DNA of 64,000 nt from Halomonas colorata (GCF_014897985.1 NZ_JABUZA010000015.1:19535-83534); one strand, 5' to 3'. Positions 40,407 to 48,558 are shown, counted from the first letter of the stretch. Numbers and translations: made by a program. Notes: generated from the sequence alone by a model not told the origin.

Positions 40407-40859
40407 CTATTTTTTGTTGATCGACACGTTGACCTGGCGCGTTACGTCCGACCCACGAGGGCGCACATAAAGTACCAAGGCGTGATCGACCAGCTCATAG
40501 CCGTGCTCTTCGGCGATCTCTTGCTGACGTCGTTCGATGATGTCATCGAGAAACTCGATGATTTCACCACTTTCTAGACACACCATATGGTCGTGATGGT
40601 CTTCTTGCGTCATCTCAAATACTGCATGGCCGCCGTCAAAATTATGACGAATTACTAAGCCTGCTGATTCAAATTGCGTCAGCACGCGGTAAACGGTTGC
40701 CAAGCCAACATCCTCGCCCGCATCAATCAGTGTTTTATACACTTCTTCTGCGCTAAGGTGGTGTTGACCCGAAGCATTTTCGAGAATCTGAAGGATCTTG
40801 ACGCGCGGCAGGGTCACTTTCAGCCCGGCTTTGCGCAGTTCATGGTTCTGATCGGCCAT
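40407..40859 (-). CDS. fur: Ferric uptake regulator Fur
   Basis: Fur is the Fe2+-responsive repressor of iron uptake genes. The 150-aa protein has the winged-helix DNA-binding domain (LPRVKILQIL ... GLATVYRVLTQFESAGLV) and the His-rich metal region EDHHDHMVCLESGEI. Where E. coli has CxxC for structural zinc, only Cys94 remains and the second Cys is Ser, and no C-terminal Cys pair exists, resembling Pseudomonas Fur. The ATG at 40859 starts the homology; the frame is open about 110 codons further through bamE and is not coding there. It is divergent from bamE. Confidence 0.97.
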   Translation of the reverse strand: MADQNHELRKAGLKVTLPRVKILQILENASGQHHLSAEEVYKTLIDAGEDVGLATVYRVLTQFESAGLVIRHNFDGGHAVFEMTQEDHHDHMVCLESGEIIEFLDDIIERRQQEIAEEHGYELVDHALVLYVRPRGSDVTRQVNVSINKK

Positions 40860-40867
40860 GGTTGCTC

Positions 40868-40902
40868 TTCGCAGTAACAGGTTAGGTCGGGTATGATCGA
40901 CC
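40868..40902 (+). promoter_or_regulatory. Candidate bamE promoter with overlapping inverted repeat
   Basis: -10 TATGAT (40892-40897) follows a weak -35 TTCGCA (40868-40873) by 18 bp. The -10 lies inside the inverted repeat GGTCG (40885-40889) / CGACC (40898-40902), in the 72-bp gap shared with divergent fur. Confidence 0.4.
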
Positions 40903-40931
40903 GAAACCACGATAGTGAAGAACAGGCTCAA

Positions 40932-41402
40932 ATGCAAAAATTGACTCGCATCATCACACTTTCCGTTGCCCTTACCGTCGTAAGTGGCTGTAGTTACGTT
41001 GGTGTTTACAAACGTGACATTCCGCAAGGCAACCTGGTGACTAAAGAAATGGTCAACCAGCTTCAGCCAGGCATGACCCAGGAGCAGGTTACCTATGTAA
41101 TGGGTCGCCCGCTGCTGGAGGCGCCGTTTGATTCTAACCAATGGGATTATGTGTACCGCCTGGACGAAGCGTACGGTGGTGTTGAACAACGCCGCGTTAC
41201 GCTGACGTTTGACCCGTCGGGCCGCTTATCCAATGTACAGCAGCAGGGCGATTTCTCGGGCGATATCCCGGTCAGCACAGACACGGGGCTTGGGCCTGCT
41301 CTAGAAGGCGCTGACCCGCTAGACGCGCTTCCCCAAGAGAGGATTCGGACGCAAACGCCTGAAACGGCACCTGCGCCTCAGCCCATCCTGCGTTCCGAGT
41401 AA
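40932..41402 (+). CDS. bamE: Outer membrane assembly lipoprotein BamE (SmpA/OmlA)
   Basis: BamE is a lipoprotein subunit of the BAM complex that inserts outer-membrane beta-barrel proteins. The 156-aa precursor starts with a lipoprotein signal peptide ending in the lipobox VSGC (Cys20). The domain shows DIPQGNLVTKEMVNQLQPGMTQEQVTYVMGRP and the WDYVYRL motif; a Pro-rich C-terminal extension of about 50 residues goes beyond E. coli BamE. The ATG at 40932 is chosen because the signal peptide starts there. The fur/omlA divergent pair is well known in Pseudomonas. Confidence 0.95.
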   Translation: MQKLTRIITLSVALTVVSGCSYVGVYKRDIPQGNLVTKEMVNQLQPGMTQEQVTYVMGRPLLEAPFDSNQWDYVYRLDEAYGGVEQRRVTLTFDPSGRLSNVQQQGDFSGDIPVSTDTGLGPALEGADPLDALPQERIRTQTPETAPAPQPILRSE

Positions 41403-41405
41403 ACA

Positions 41406-41717
41406 TTACTGGCCGCTCGCTTGACGCTTTGCGCGCTCCAAACGGGCGGCCTTTGGGTCGATTTGCAGCGGGCGGTACACTTCAACGCGATCCCCGGCAC
41501 GCAGCGTTTGCGTATCGGGGTTGCGCAGCGCCTTGCCAAAAATTCCCAGCGGCGCCTTAGTGAACGTATCTTCAGGCAGCTCGGGAAAGAGCTGTGGCAA
41601 ATTGGCCAACGCCACGGCATGGCGCGCGGTCGTGCCCTGAGGCACCTGTAAGGCCACCAGACGCTGTTTGGCGGGCAATGCAAAGGCTATCTCTACCGGC
41701 AGGCTGTTATCGCCCAT
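41406..41717 (-). CDS. rnfH: RnfH family ubiquitin-like protein
   Basis: This 103-aa protein belongs to the RnfH (UPF0125) beta-grasp family: SLPVEIAFALPAKQRLVALQVPQGTTARHAVALA, then LGIFGKALRNPDTQTLRAGDRVEVYRPLQIDPKAARLERAKRQ. The role is not established; the gene usually follows ratA, as here, forming a toxin/antitoxin-like layout in E. coli naming. I use the ATG at 41717, which overlaps the ratA stop by 11 bp and gives the family length; an ATG at 41747 would add ten residues. Confidence 0.92.
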   Translation of the reverse strand: MGDNSLPVEIAFALPAKQRLVALQVPQGTTARHAVALANLPQLFPELPEDTFTKAPLGIFGKALRNPDTQTLRAGDRVEVYRPLQIDPKAARLERAKRQASGQ

Positions 41718-42141
41718 ACAGCTCGTCAGCGCGCTTGGTGAAGGCATCTACTAATTGGCCAGCAATTTGCTGGAACAGACGCCCAAAAGCCATGCTTAAT
41801 AGACGGCTGGCAAATTCAAACTCCATTTCCAGGCTGACTTTGCAGGCATTATCCCCCATCGGGGTAAACAGCCAGCGCCCTTTTAAGCGTTTAAACGGCC
41901 CTTTCACCAGCGACATTTCAATTTGTTCTGGTGTAAACAGGTCATTACGCGTTGTGATGGTTTGCTCCACCCCCGCGCGACCCAGAGTCATTTCCCCGAT
42001 TAAATGGGTTTCGTCACGCTCAAGTAAGCGTGCCCGACTGCAGCCCGGCAAAAACTCGGGGTAGCGTTCGAAATCGTTGACCAGATCGAACATTTGCTGG
42101 GGGGTGTGCCGCACCAAGGCGGAACGATTGACGGTTGGCAT
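41707..42141 (-). CDS. ratA: RatA family START-like ubiquinone-binding protein
   Basis: This 144-aa protein is a member of the Coq10/RatA START-domain family: SALVRHTPQQMFDLVNDFERYPEFLPGCSRARL at the N-terminus and FGRLFQQIAGQLVDAFTKRADELYG at the C-terminus. Family proteins bind ubiquinone; E. coli RatA has also been reported to inhibit 70S ribosome formation. The ATG at 42141 has GGAGAGG upstream. It is divergent from smpB and overlaps rnfH, as in E. coli. Confidence 0.94.
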   Translation of the reverse strand: MPTVNRSALVRHTPQQMFDLVNDFERYPEFLPGCSRARLLERDETHLIGEMTLGRAGVEQTITTRNDLFTPEQIEMSLVKGPFKRLKGRWLFTPMGDNACKVSLEMEFEFASRLLSMAFGRLFQQIAGQLVDAFTKRADELYGR

Positions 42142-42201
42142 TGACCTCTCCGCTGACTTCACAGTGCCCAAAGCGTATCATGGGAAACATTTTTTCAGAC
42201 C

Positions 42202-42230
42202 TTGAATGGTATCACGCCTCCCCATATAAC
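42202..42230 (+). promoter_or_regulatory. Sigma-70 promoter of smpB
   Basis: -35 TTGAAT (42202-42207) and -10 TATAAC (42225-42230) are separated by 17 bp, ending 37 bp before the smpB ATG. Confidence 0.75.
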
Positions 42231-42267
42231 GAAGGGGGTGCCACTGACAGATTACAGATGAGGTTTC

Positions 42268-42759
42268 ATGGCCACTAAGAAAGGTAACAGTAAGGGCCCC
42301 GGCAGCAGCGTTATTGCCCAGAACAAGAAGGCACGGTTTGAGTACCATATTGACGAAACCTTCGAGGCAGGTCTTGCGCTCGCGGGTTGGGAAGTCAAAA
42401 GCCTGCGCGCCGGTAAAGCCCAGCTCACCGACACCTATATTTTGGTGCGCAACGGCGAGGCGTTTTTATTGGGTAGTCATATCATGCCGCTCAACACGGC
42501 AAGCACCCATGAAATAGCCGACCCCACGCGTACCCGTAAATTGTTGTTGCATCGTAAAGAAATAGCCAAAATCTTTTCGATTACCCAAGATAAGGGCCAC
42601 ACCTGCGTGCCGCTCAAACTCTACTGGAAGCGCAATAAAGTAAAGTGTGAATTGGCGCTGGTGACCGGCAAACAGTTGCATGACAAGCGGGCAACAGAAA
42701 AAGATCGTGACTGGAGCCGTCAAAAAGGACGAATTATGCGGGAACATAACAAGGCATAA
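42268..42759 (+). CDS. smpB: SsrA-binding protein SmpB
   Basis: SmpB binds the tRNA-like end of tmRNA and delivers it to stalled ribosomes for trans-translation. The 163-aa protein shows the family core [34 protein letters not shown], then [11 protein letters not shown], and a basic C-terminal tail ([19 protein letters not shown]) that enters the mRNA channel. GAGG precedes the ATG. Its RNA partner ssrA starts 45 bp downstream. Confidence 0.98.
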   Translation: MATKKGNSKGPGSSVIAQNKKARFEYHIDETFEAGLALAGWEVKSLRAGKAQLTDTYILVRNGEAFLLGSHIMPLNTASTHEIADPTRTRKLLLHRKEIAKIFSITQDKGHTCVPLKLYWKRNKVKCELALVTGKQLHDKRATEKDRDWSRQKGRIMREHNKA

Positions 42760-42804
42760 CTGGTCAATCAGGTGTGAGCACGTTAGAATGCTCACCTGTA
42801 ATAA

Positions 42805-43182
42805 GGGGGCGACATGGTTTCGACGCCGGTGACAACCCTTGCGGTGCATGCCGAGAGCGTGATGTATCTCGTAAATCCCACATCACGAAAAATAGTCGCA
42901 AATGACGAAAACTACGCTCAAGGCGCGCTAGCAGCTTAAACTGTTAGCTTCTTGTCTGGCCCCAAGGTGATGTGCCTATTCATCATTGAGGGGATACGAG
43001 CTAAAGCTGATAGGACCGCGTTTGGTGGTGTCTTCTCGCCAAGCGTTAAACTTTAGAAGGCTCGCGTTGCTGAATCCTGATCGTCGGAGTCAGTGGCGTT
43101 AAAACAAATGACGAAATCTAAGCATGTAGAGCCAATAGGCGCGTGCTGGCGGACGCGGGTTCAATTCCCGCCGCCTCCACCA
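42805..43182 (+). ncRNA. ssrA: Transfer-messenger RNA (tmRNA)
   Basis: This 378-nt RNA tags incomplete proteins on stalled ribosomes. The 5' end GGGGGCGA pairs with the 3' end CGCCTCC before A-CCA, forming the tRNA-Ala-like acceptor stem, and the T arm GGTTCAATTCC is intact. The messenger part (resume codon GCA at 42898, stop TAA at 42937-42939) encodes ANDENYAQGALAA, a 13-residue tag with the usual ANDENYA start, an extra QGA and the LAA degron end. It follows smpB as in most gammaproteobacteria. A -10-like TAGAAT lies at 42784-42789. Confidence 0.98.
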
Positions 43183-43198
43183 GACACCCCTACAAATC

Positions 43199-43221
43199 AA
43201 GCACCTAACGGTGCTTTTTTT
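43199..43221 (+). terminator. Terminator after tmRNA
   Basis: AAGCACC (43199-43205) pairs with GGTGCTT (43210-43216) around TAAC, followed by a T run. Confidence 0.93.
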
Positions 43222-43247
43222 GTATCTATAGTCAGTGTTTGTATTAG

Positions 43248-43646
43248 CTACCTGACGCAGCTTAGGTCGCCCTCTTCGCAGTTGGCATGCTCTTGCAGTC
43301 TTTGCGTGCGCGCTTTAGTGAGTGCTTCAAGACAACCATTGCGTACCATAGGCTGGGCGCTACCGCCTTCTACCGCGCTACTCTCGAACGCACATTCGAC
43401 GTCACGAAAACCAATCCACTTGCGCTGGGCCGCTCTGAGCTTTTCAAGTGACGCCCCATTATTCTCAAGCCTTCCGATCAATGCCTGATAAGCCTCGTTA
43501 AGCTCATCATCAGCCATTTGGTATGTTTGCGCCGAGCACTGGGTCATTTCCATCTGTGTTTCAGGGCTATCACACTCTTCATTGGCGCTTACCCAGCCGC
43601 TGAAAATCAAAAGCCCCACGCCTGTCCATAGTGACCATAATCGCAT
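43248..43646 (-). CDS. LprI/DUF1311 family secreted protein
   Basis: This 132-aa protein has a signal peptide (MRLWSLWTGVGLLIFSGWVSA) and matches the lysozyme-inhibitor LprI-like (DUF1311, PF07007) family: CDSPETQMEMTQCSAQTYQMADDELNEAYQAL, then LRAAQRKWIGFRDVEC. Six cysteines in the mature part suggest three disulfides in the periplasm. Family members have been linked to lysozyme inhibition, but most, including this one, are unproven. It is monocistronic and faces tmRNA. Confidence 0.85.
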   Translation of the reverse strand: MRLWSLWTGVGLLIFSGWVSANEECDSPETQMEMTQCSAQTYQMADDELNEAYQALIGRLENNGASLEKLRAAQRKWIGFRDVECAFESSAVEGGSAQPMVRNGCLEALTKARTQRLQEHANCEEGDLSCVR

Positions 43647-43740
43647 CGTGATACCTATCGCTGGTTAATAAAGCCAAAGCGGCAACATTCGTTTTGTCTG
43701 TATTACAGATTAGCTTTTTTTCATGCTCTCATAACAGCAA

Positions 43741-43764
43741 GACGCCAGCATTTCTGCTGGCGTC
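43741..43764 (-). terminator. Terminator after zinT
   Basis: A perfect 10-bp stem, GACGCCAGCA (43741-43750) with TGCTGGCGTC (43755-43764), has a 4-nt loop. The following minus-strand tract is only moderately T-rich (TTGCTGTT). Confidence 0.7.
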
Positions 43765-43795
43765 TATAACGAACTATTAAAAAGGTGGCTCGATC

Positions 43796-44524
43796 TTAGT
43801 GCGCGATCATTTCTTCGACGATTTCATCACCGTTTAACTCAGACGGGTAGTACGTCGGCCAGTGAGTGACCTCTTCCAGCAGCGCTTCGCGGTCATCACC
43901 CCAGTAAAGATGGAAGTGGTGCGCATCGGTTGGGTAGATATCGTGGTCGCTAAATTGAATGTACTGAGGAAGATTGTCAGCGGCGTCCTCGCCCTCTAGT
44001 TCGAAAATAAACCGTACGCCGCGGTTGCCTGCTTTGTAGGTTAAAATCTCGTAGCCATCATATTGATACTCGCCCGTGTTCTCTTCACCATTTTCGTAGA
44101 ACGTGACGTTATTGTCTTCGATAACGATACGGTCAACCGCTGTTTGGTAACCGGTATCGTAGTACTCCTTGTACTCTTCCGCCGTTTTATCGCCATGCTC
44201 GGCTTTGTGGGCAAACACTTCATCCAGCGTGCCATCTTCTAGATAGGGATAAACGGACTGCCAATCACCTTCCCAATCAGAAAGCGGGCGGTCCGCCACC
44301 TGGTCATCACTAAAATGCCCCGAATTGATATCGCTGTTGTGATCATGTCCGTGGTCGTGCGAATGGTCATGGCCATGAGAGTGGTCGTGTGAATGATCAT
44401 GTGAGTGGCTATGATCATGGTCGTGGTGTTCATGCTTGTCATCTGCAACCACCGACTGAATACCTGCCAGTACCAGCGAGCTGATGGCTAATGCGCTGAG
44501 TGCTTTGGATGAGAGTAACGGCAT
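43796..44524 (-). CDS. zinT: ZinT-like periplasmic zinc-binding protein with His-Asp repeat
   Basis: ZinT (YodA) is a periplasmic metal-binding lipocalin-like protein induced on zinc shortage, thought to pass zinc to ZnuA. The 242-aa precursor has a signal peptide ending near VVA-DD, a striking His/Asp/Ser tract at about residues 31-62 with repeating HDHS units, then the ZinT domain (RPLSDWEGDWQSVYPYLEDGTLDEVF ... TDAHHFHLYWGDD ... WPTYYPSELNGDEIVEEMI). The His tract is not part of E. coli ZinT and probably adds low-affinity zinc sites. No znuABC is adjacent. A Zur-like site lies upstream. Confidence 0.95.
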   Translation of the reverse strand: MPLLSSKALSALAISSLVLAGIQSVVADDKHEHHDHDHSHSHDHSHDHSHGHDHSHDHGHDHNSDINSGHFSDDQVADRPLSDWEGDWQSVYPYLEDGTLDEVFAHKAEHGDKTAEEYKEYYDTGYQTAVDRIVIEDNNVTFYENGEENTGEYQYDGYEILTYKAGNRGVRFIFELEGEDAADNLPQYIQFSDHDIYPTDAHHFHLYWGDDREALLEEVTHWPTYYPSELNGDEIVEEMIAH

Positions 44525-44570
44525 CTTTCAGACTTCCTTTTCCAGTGAATAGATTATTTTTAACGAGACA

Positions 44571-44593
44571 TAAAGATACAATATAACATTACA
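44571..44593. promoter_or_regulatory. Candidate Zur box upstream of zinT
   Basis: On the minus strand the left half AATGTTATA equals the E. coli Zur consensus half; the right half (TTGTATCTT) is degenerate. It lies about 50-70 bp before the zinT start, fitting zinc-responsive repression. Confidence 0.55.
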
Positions 44594-44627
44594 CTCATAA
44601 AATCCACCAAGTCGAAACTTAGGTGCT

Positions 44628-44658
44628 AAAAAAGCACCGGCGAGACTCATCGGTGCTT
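44628..44658 (-). terminator. Terminator after the second dehydrogenase operon
   Basis: AAGCACCG (44632-44639) pairs with CGGTGCTT (44651-44658), followed on the minus strand by T6. Confidence 0.9.
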
Positions 44659-44700
44659 CTGGTACTGAAAGTTACAACACTTCAGCAGGCCGAAAAGCCA

Positions 44701-46191
44701 CTAGGCTCTAACGGTACGTTTCCGGCGTTTACTACAATGACGCACTATCAGCCATATGACGAGTGCAGCGAGCAATACGGCTATCGCTAGCATTATCCAT
44801 ATAATAAACGGCTGGATCCTGGCGAGCAGTGGCTTTTCTCCGCCTTCACGCGCTTTAGCAACATCCGCACTGGTCACCTCCAGCGCTGGATTACCATACT
44901 GCTGCAGCACGTAGTTTGAAATGGCCGCAACGTCGTCGTTAGACAGTTCGTTAATCATTGAGCCTTTGGAAAAATGCGGCATAAAGAATGCTTCATCACC
45001 AACTTCACGATCGATGCCATAGACGATAGCGGCGATTAAGTTGGCGGCATTTTTACCGCCGGTTGCTGTGTTATTAAACAGCTGTGGATAATATTGCTGC
45101 CCGCTACCGCCGCCACTTGGCTGGTGGCAGCTTGCACAGCTACCGCTAAAAAGTTTTTCACCTGTATCCAAACTATCGATCTTATCGTGTTCAGCGGTAC
45201 CGCGCAGCGTTGGCTCAAGGTTTTGCGCTTCACCAAATGCGTAGGCCGGTTGATCCTGCTGCTCATCTCGAATAGCGGGCACTTCTCTTAAATAAGCCAC
45301 AATGGCGGAAATGTCGTCATCGGTGAGGTATTGAAAGCTATTTTCAATCGCCTCGGCCATTTGCCCACCCGCCTGGCCTTTGCCTTCAACGTGCCCCGTA
45401 CGTAAAAACTGGATGAGTTCTTCATCACGCCAACCGCCAACTCCGCTAATGTCATCGGAGGTAATATTGGGCGCGTACCACGCTTCCAAGTACGCCCCAC
45501 CAAGAAACTGGCTTTCACGCTCGGCCATTAGCATATTACGTGGGGTATGGCAGGTACTGCAGTGGGCGGGGCCATTGACTAAATAAGCCCCGCGATTAAC
45601 CTGATCGCTTTGCGCGGGATCTGCTTCAAAAGGGCCTTCTTCCAAAAAGAGTGCGTTCCATACCGCCATGCTCATACGAATATTAAAGGGGAATGGCAGC
45701 TCAGTGTCAGTAACCTGTTCATCTACCGGCGCAACGTCGTGCATAAAATAGGCATAAAGCGCTGCTACGTCTTCGTCAGTGAGCTGCGTATAAGCCGTAT
45801 AAGGCATAGCCGGATAAAGATAGGCGCCATCGGCACGCACACCTTCACGTAGTGCCCGGGCAAACTCTTCTTGCGTGTAGTTTCCAATTCCTGCGGAGGT
45901 AGAGGGGGTAATGTTAGTTGCCCGAATATCGCCAAGCGGCGAAACGATGTTGTAGCCACCGGCAAACGGCTCGCCTCCCTCAGGCATCGTATGACAGGCC
46001 GTACAGTCTGAGGCGATTGCCAAATAACGGCCTTCTTCTATCAATGCCTCCTGTTCAGAAGCAGGCTCACTCTGCGTTGGCTCGGTCTGTGCAAACGAGT
46101 AAGAGGTGCTGAAAATCCCGAGCACAACGGACGAAATGATGGCTGCTTGTTTGAAAGCGCCAAACGCTGAGCTTTGTTGTAAGGCAATCAT
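44701..46191 (-). CDS. Membrane-anchored triheme cytochrome c subunit of an FAD dehydrogenase
   Basis: This 496-aa cytochrome has an N-terminal signal segment (AAIISSVVLGIFSTSYSFAQ), three heme sites (CTACH, CSTCH, CASCH), and unlike its paralog at 29419 a C-terminal transmembrane anchor (FIIWIMLAIAVLLAALVIWLIV is about residues 465-485) with a basic tail. It fits the electron-transferring subunit of FAD glucose/sorbitol dehydrogenases, donating to quinone or an oxidase. The ATG at 46191 overlaps the GMC stop by 4 bp; the frame is open further upstream but that part lies inside the GMC gene. Confidence 0.92.
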   Translation of the reverse strand: MIALQQSSAFGAFKQAAIISSVVLGIFSTSYSFAQTEPTQSEPASEQEALIEEGRYLAIASDCTACHTMPEGGEPFAGGYNIVSPLGDIRATNITPSTSAGIGNYTQEEFARALREGVRADGAYLYPAMPYTAYTQLTDEDVAALYAYFMHDVAPVDEQVTDTELPFPFNIRMSMAVWNALFLEEGPFEADPAQSDQVNRGAYLVNGPAHCSTCHTPRNMLMAERESQFLGGAYLEAWYAPNITSDDISGVGGWRDEELIQFLRTGHVEGKGQAGGQMAEAIENSFQYLTDDDISAIVAYLREVPAIRDEQQDQPAYAFGEAQNLEPTLRGTAEHDKIDSLDTGEKLFSGSCASCHQPSGGGSGQQYYPQLFNNTATGGKNAANLIAAIVYGIDREVGDEAFFMPHFSKGSMINELSNDDVAAISNYVLQQYGNPALEVTSADVAKAREGGEKPLLARIQPFIIWIMLAIAVLLAALVIWLIVRHCSKRRKRTVRA

Positions 46192-47849
46192 GCGTTCCCC
46201 CGCCCGAGCTCTTTGGCGACCGAGTCGGCGGCTTTCAGGCCCAGCGCTACCATGGTGAGTGTGCTGTTCACAACACTGGCCGAAGGCATCGCGCCACCCC
46301 CTGGCAACCATAGATTGGGGTGGTCGTGGGTTCGACAATCACCATCCACCACCGAGGTACGGGGATCCGCTCCCATGATCGTGCCGCCCATGATGTGGTT
46401 ATTGGCGTTTAAATCTTCGGTGATATGGAACTCAGCCGCGCCAAATAGCTTGCCAATAAACTCCAACTGGCGATGCGATGCTTCAGCGCCTTTATGAACA
46501 TACTCGCCCACATCGTAATGAATATCGGGGCATGGCAGCCCTAGCTCATCACGCCGGGTCTCGCTTAGCGTCACGCGGTTATTGGGATTAGGTAGCGGCT
46601 CCAGACTGATCGAAAGGTCCACGCCATAAATAGTCCGTCGGCGAATCTCATCATCAAGCGCCCGGCCTACTAGCCCCTGCTTCAACGCTTCAGTAGTGGC
46701 GGCTTCCACGCGGGAAAGGTTGTTGAGAATTACCTTGTTGGATGAGTATTCGGAGCGGAAGTCGCCATCTCTCGGGCCAACCATACAGCTACTTTGCGCC
46801 GGGCCGCGGCCTGTCCAGAGCGGCTCATCGGCCATAAACGTACAGTGAAAGCCTGAGTGGTCCATCATATAGCGTCCCACTTGATCAGTAGAATTGGCGA
46901 TGCCCTGCGGGTTGCGTTCGTTCGCGGCCATCAGCAGCAAGCGTGGGGTTTCCAAGGCATTACAGGCCAGTACAAACATTTTGCCGCTTGCCTTGTGAGA
47001 CACCTTATCCGCATCAAACCAGTGAACCTCTGTTATCCGGTTTTCTTCATTCGTATCGATTTTATAGACCACCGCTTCGGCGAGGACTTTGGCGCCTTTA
47101 GCCTCGGCGCTCTCTACATGATGGATGCCGTTATACATGGCACCGATGGGACAAATGGGCATGCAGTTATTATTACCGCAGCAGGCAGGCCTGCCCTGCC
47201 AGGGGCGCACGTTACGCCCCTGGGGAATCGGCACCAAGCGGTAGCCGTGCGGGTTAACCACCTCGGCAAAGCGTATATCACCATAGTTCCAGGGAATCAT
47301 GTCCATGGGATAGGGTCGGCTACGCTCGGAGGGTGATTGAAGCGCTGGGTCGTGGGGCCCGGCCACCCCCATTTCTTCTTCTGCCAAACAGTAGTAAGGT
47401 TCGAGTTCTTCATACGAAATAGGCCAGTCCCGCCCTACCCCATAGGCACTTTGCATCTGCATATCTACTGGCAGGTGGCGCCAGCAGGAAGCCGCCCAGT
47501 GCCAGGTAGTGCCGCCGACCACCCGCAAATAGCCCTGGCTAAAACTGCCCGCGCTGGGCCCAAACTGCTGCACATAGTTATTTTCGGGGAAGTACAAAGG
47601 CGCAGGGGCAAGCGGTGATTGAGGATAAAGCCCCTGATAATCAGACCCTGCCCGGTTTTGAAAAGGCATGTTGCGCCAGTTCTCGACAATTTGCCCACGG
47701 TTAATGCGCGGGCCGGCCTCCAATACAAGCACCGAGTGTCCCTTGGCGACAAGCTGGTCGGCCATCATCGCACCTACCACGCCCGAGCCAACGATTACTA
47801 CATCTGCCGACGCATCGCCATTTGCGTCGAAATCAGGTGTTCTCATCAC
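46188..47849 (-). CDS. GMC-family FAD dehydrogenase catalytic subunit with Fe-S type Cys cluster
   Basis: This 553-aa flavoprotein starts with the FAD-binding motif VVIVGSGVVGAMMA and ends with the GMC motif HIMGGTIMGADPRTSVVDGDCRTHDHPNLWLPGGGAMPSASVVNST split over residues about 488-532. Cys223, Cys224, Cys229 and Cys233 (CCGNNNCMPIC) match the cysteine pattern that binds a 3Fe-4S cluster in the Burkholderia FAD-dependent glucose dehydrogenase alpha subunit. No own signal peptide is seen, so export probably depends on the Tat-bearing small subunit. The substrate is likely an aldose or polyol, unproven. Confidence 0.9.
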   Translation of the reverse strand: MMRTPDFDANGDASADVVIVGSGVVGAMMADQLVAKGHSVLVLEAGPRINRGQIVENWRNMPFQNRAGSDYQGLYPQSPLAPAPLYFPENNYVQQFGPSAGSFSQGYLRVVGGTTWHWAASCWRHLPVDMQMQSAYGVGRDWPISYEELEPYYCLAEEEMGVAGPHDPALQSPSERSRPYPMDMIPWNYGDIRFAEVVNPHGYRLVPIPQGRNVRPWQGRPACCGNNNCMPICPIGAMYNGIHHVESAEAKGAKVLAEAVVYKIDTNEENRITEVHWFDADKVSHKASGKMFVLACNALETPRLLLMAANERNPQGIANSTDQVGRYMMDHSGFHCTFMADEPLWTGRGPAQSSCMVGPRDGDFRSEYSSNKVILNNLSRVEAATTEALKQGLVGRALDDEIRRRTIYGVDLSISLEPLPNPNNRVTLSETRRDELGLPCPDIHYDVGEYVHKGAEASHRQLEFIGKLFGAAEFHITEDLNANNHIMGGTIMGADPRTSVVDGDCRTHDHPNLWLPGGGAMPSASVVNSTLTMVALGLKAADSVAKELGRGNA

Positions 47850-47883
47850 GATTAATTCCCTGCCGGTTTTAATTCAAAGCTTT

Positions 47884-48558
47884 TTAGTTGGGTGCGGTTT
47901 CTGGCACCGCCGGGGCGTCTTCATCTACAGGCAGGCCGGTTGTCTCTGGCTCCTCCATGGTTTCCATATCGGGAGGTGAAACGCCCGCCGGTGGTGGATC
48001 CTGTACCCACCAGGCTGGACCGTTGCGACAATAAGTACGCACCGTTTGGCCGTCTTGAACGGTCCGGTACATCAAGGCTTCGGGGTAAGCCACTACGATG
48101 GCGTCTTCACCCATATCGACAGTGCCTGTATACCAGGCGGCCACCACCGCCAGGGCCATTTCCTCAAGCCCTGCATTTGTTGCGCTAGCCAATAGCGTAT
48201 CGGGGTCGCTATTCTCTTGCACGAGTCCCGCAAGACGTTCTAATTGAGCAGCGTTAACTTCATTAGCGTCGCTTATGGCTTGGTGAATACGCTGAGCGGT
48301 AATGGGATGAAGATTTTCATGCCCGGTAATGGCAACGGAAAAACGCATGAATGCTTCATGCTCAGGCGTAACATTGCTTTCGATCGCACGGCTGGCTGGA
48401 ATCTCCTGCGCAATGCTAAAAGGCCAATGCAATAAGAAATAACTTACTGCAGTTACCGCAAGTCCACCGACCAGCACCTGACGACGAGAAACCTCGACTT
48501 CAGGGGAGATGGGTAAAAAATGCGGAGCGTCGTGGGCGCCTATTGCTTCCTTATTCAT
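47884..48558 (-). CDS. FAD dehydrogenase small subunit with Tat-like signal
   Basis: This 224-aa protein resembles the small (gamma) subunit family of FAD-dependent glucose/sorbitol dehydrogenases (PF12318). The N-terminus carries SRRQVLVGGLAVTAVSYFL, a twin-arginine type signal. The domain ends in the family pattern YPEALMYRTVQDGQTVRTYCRNGPAWWVQDPPPAG followed by an acidic Pro-rich tail. ATG at 48558 has AGGGG 7 nt upstream; an ATG five codons earlier lacks this. It leads the operon small subunit - GMC subunit - cytochrome c. Confidence 0.85.
   Translation of the reverse strand: MNKEAIGAHDAPHFLPISPEVEVSRRQVLVGGLAVTAVSYFLLHWPFSIAQEIPASRAIESNVTPEHEAFMRFSVAITGHENLHPITAQRIHQAISDANEVNAAQLERLAGLVQENSDPDTLLASATNAGLEEMALAVVAAWYTGTVDMGEDAIVVAYPEALMYRTVQDGQTVRTYCRNGPAWWVQDPPPAGVSPPDMETMEEPETTGLPVDEDAPAVPETAPN

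Noticed and set aside
40860..41189. 110-codon N-terminal extension of fur
   Set aside because: It runs antisense through bamE and lacks homology; Fur homology starts at MADQNHELRK.
43093..43488. 131-codon plus-strand open frame starting inside tmRNA
   Set aside because: It crosses the tmRNA 3' end and terminator and is antisense to the LprI-like gene.
44330..44440. Short repeats that look like a small tandem array or CRISPR-like motif
   Set aside because: They are the codons of the His-Asp-Ser tract of ZinT, in frame, not intergenic repeats.
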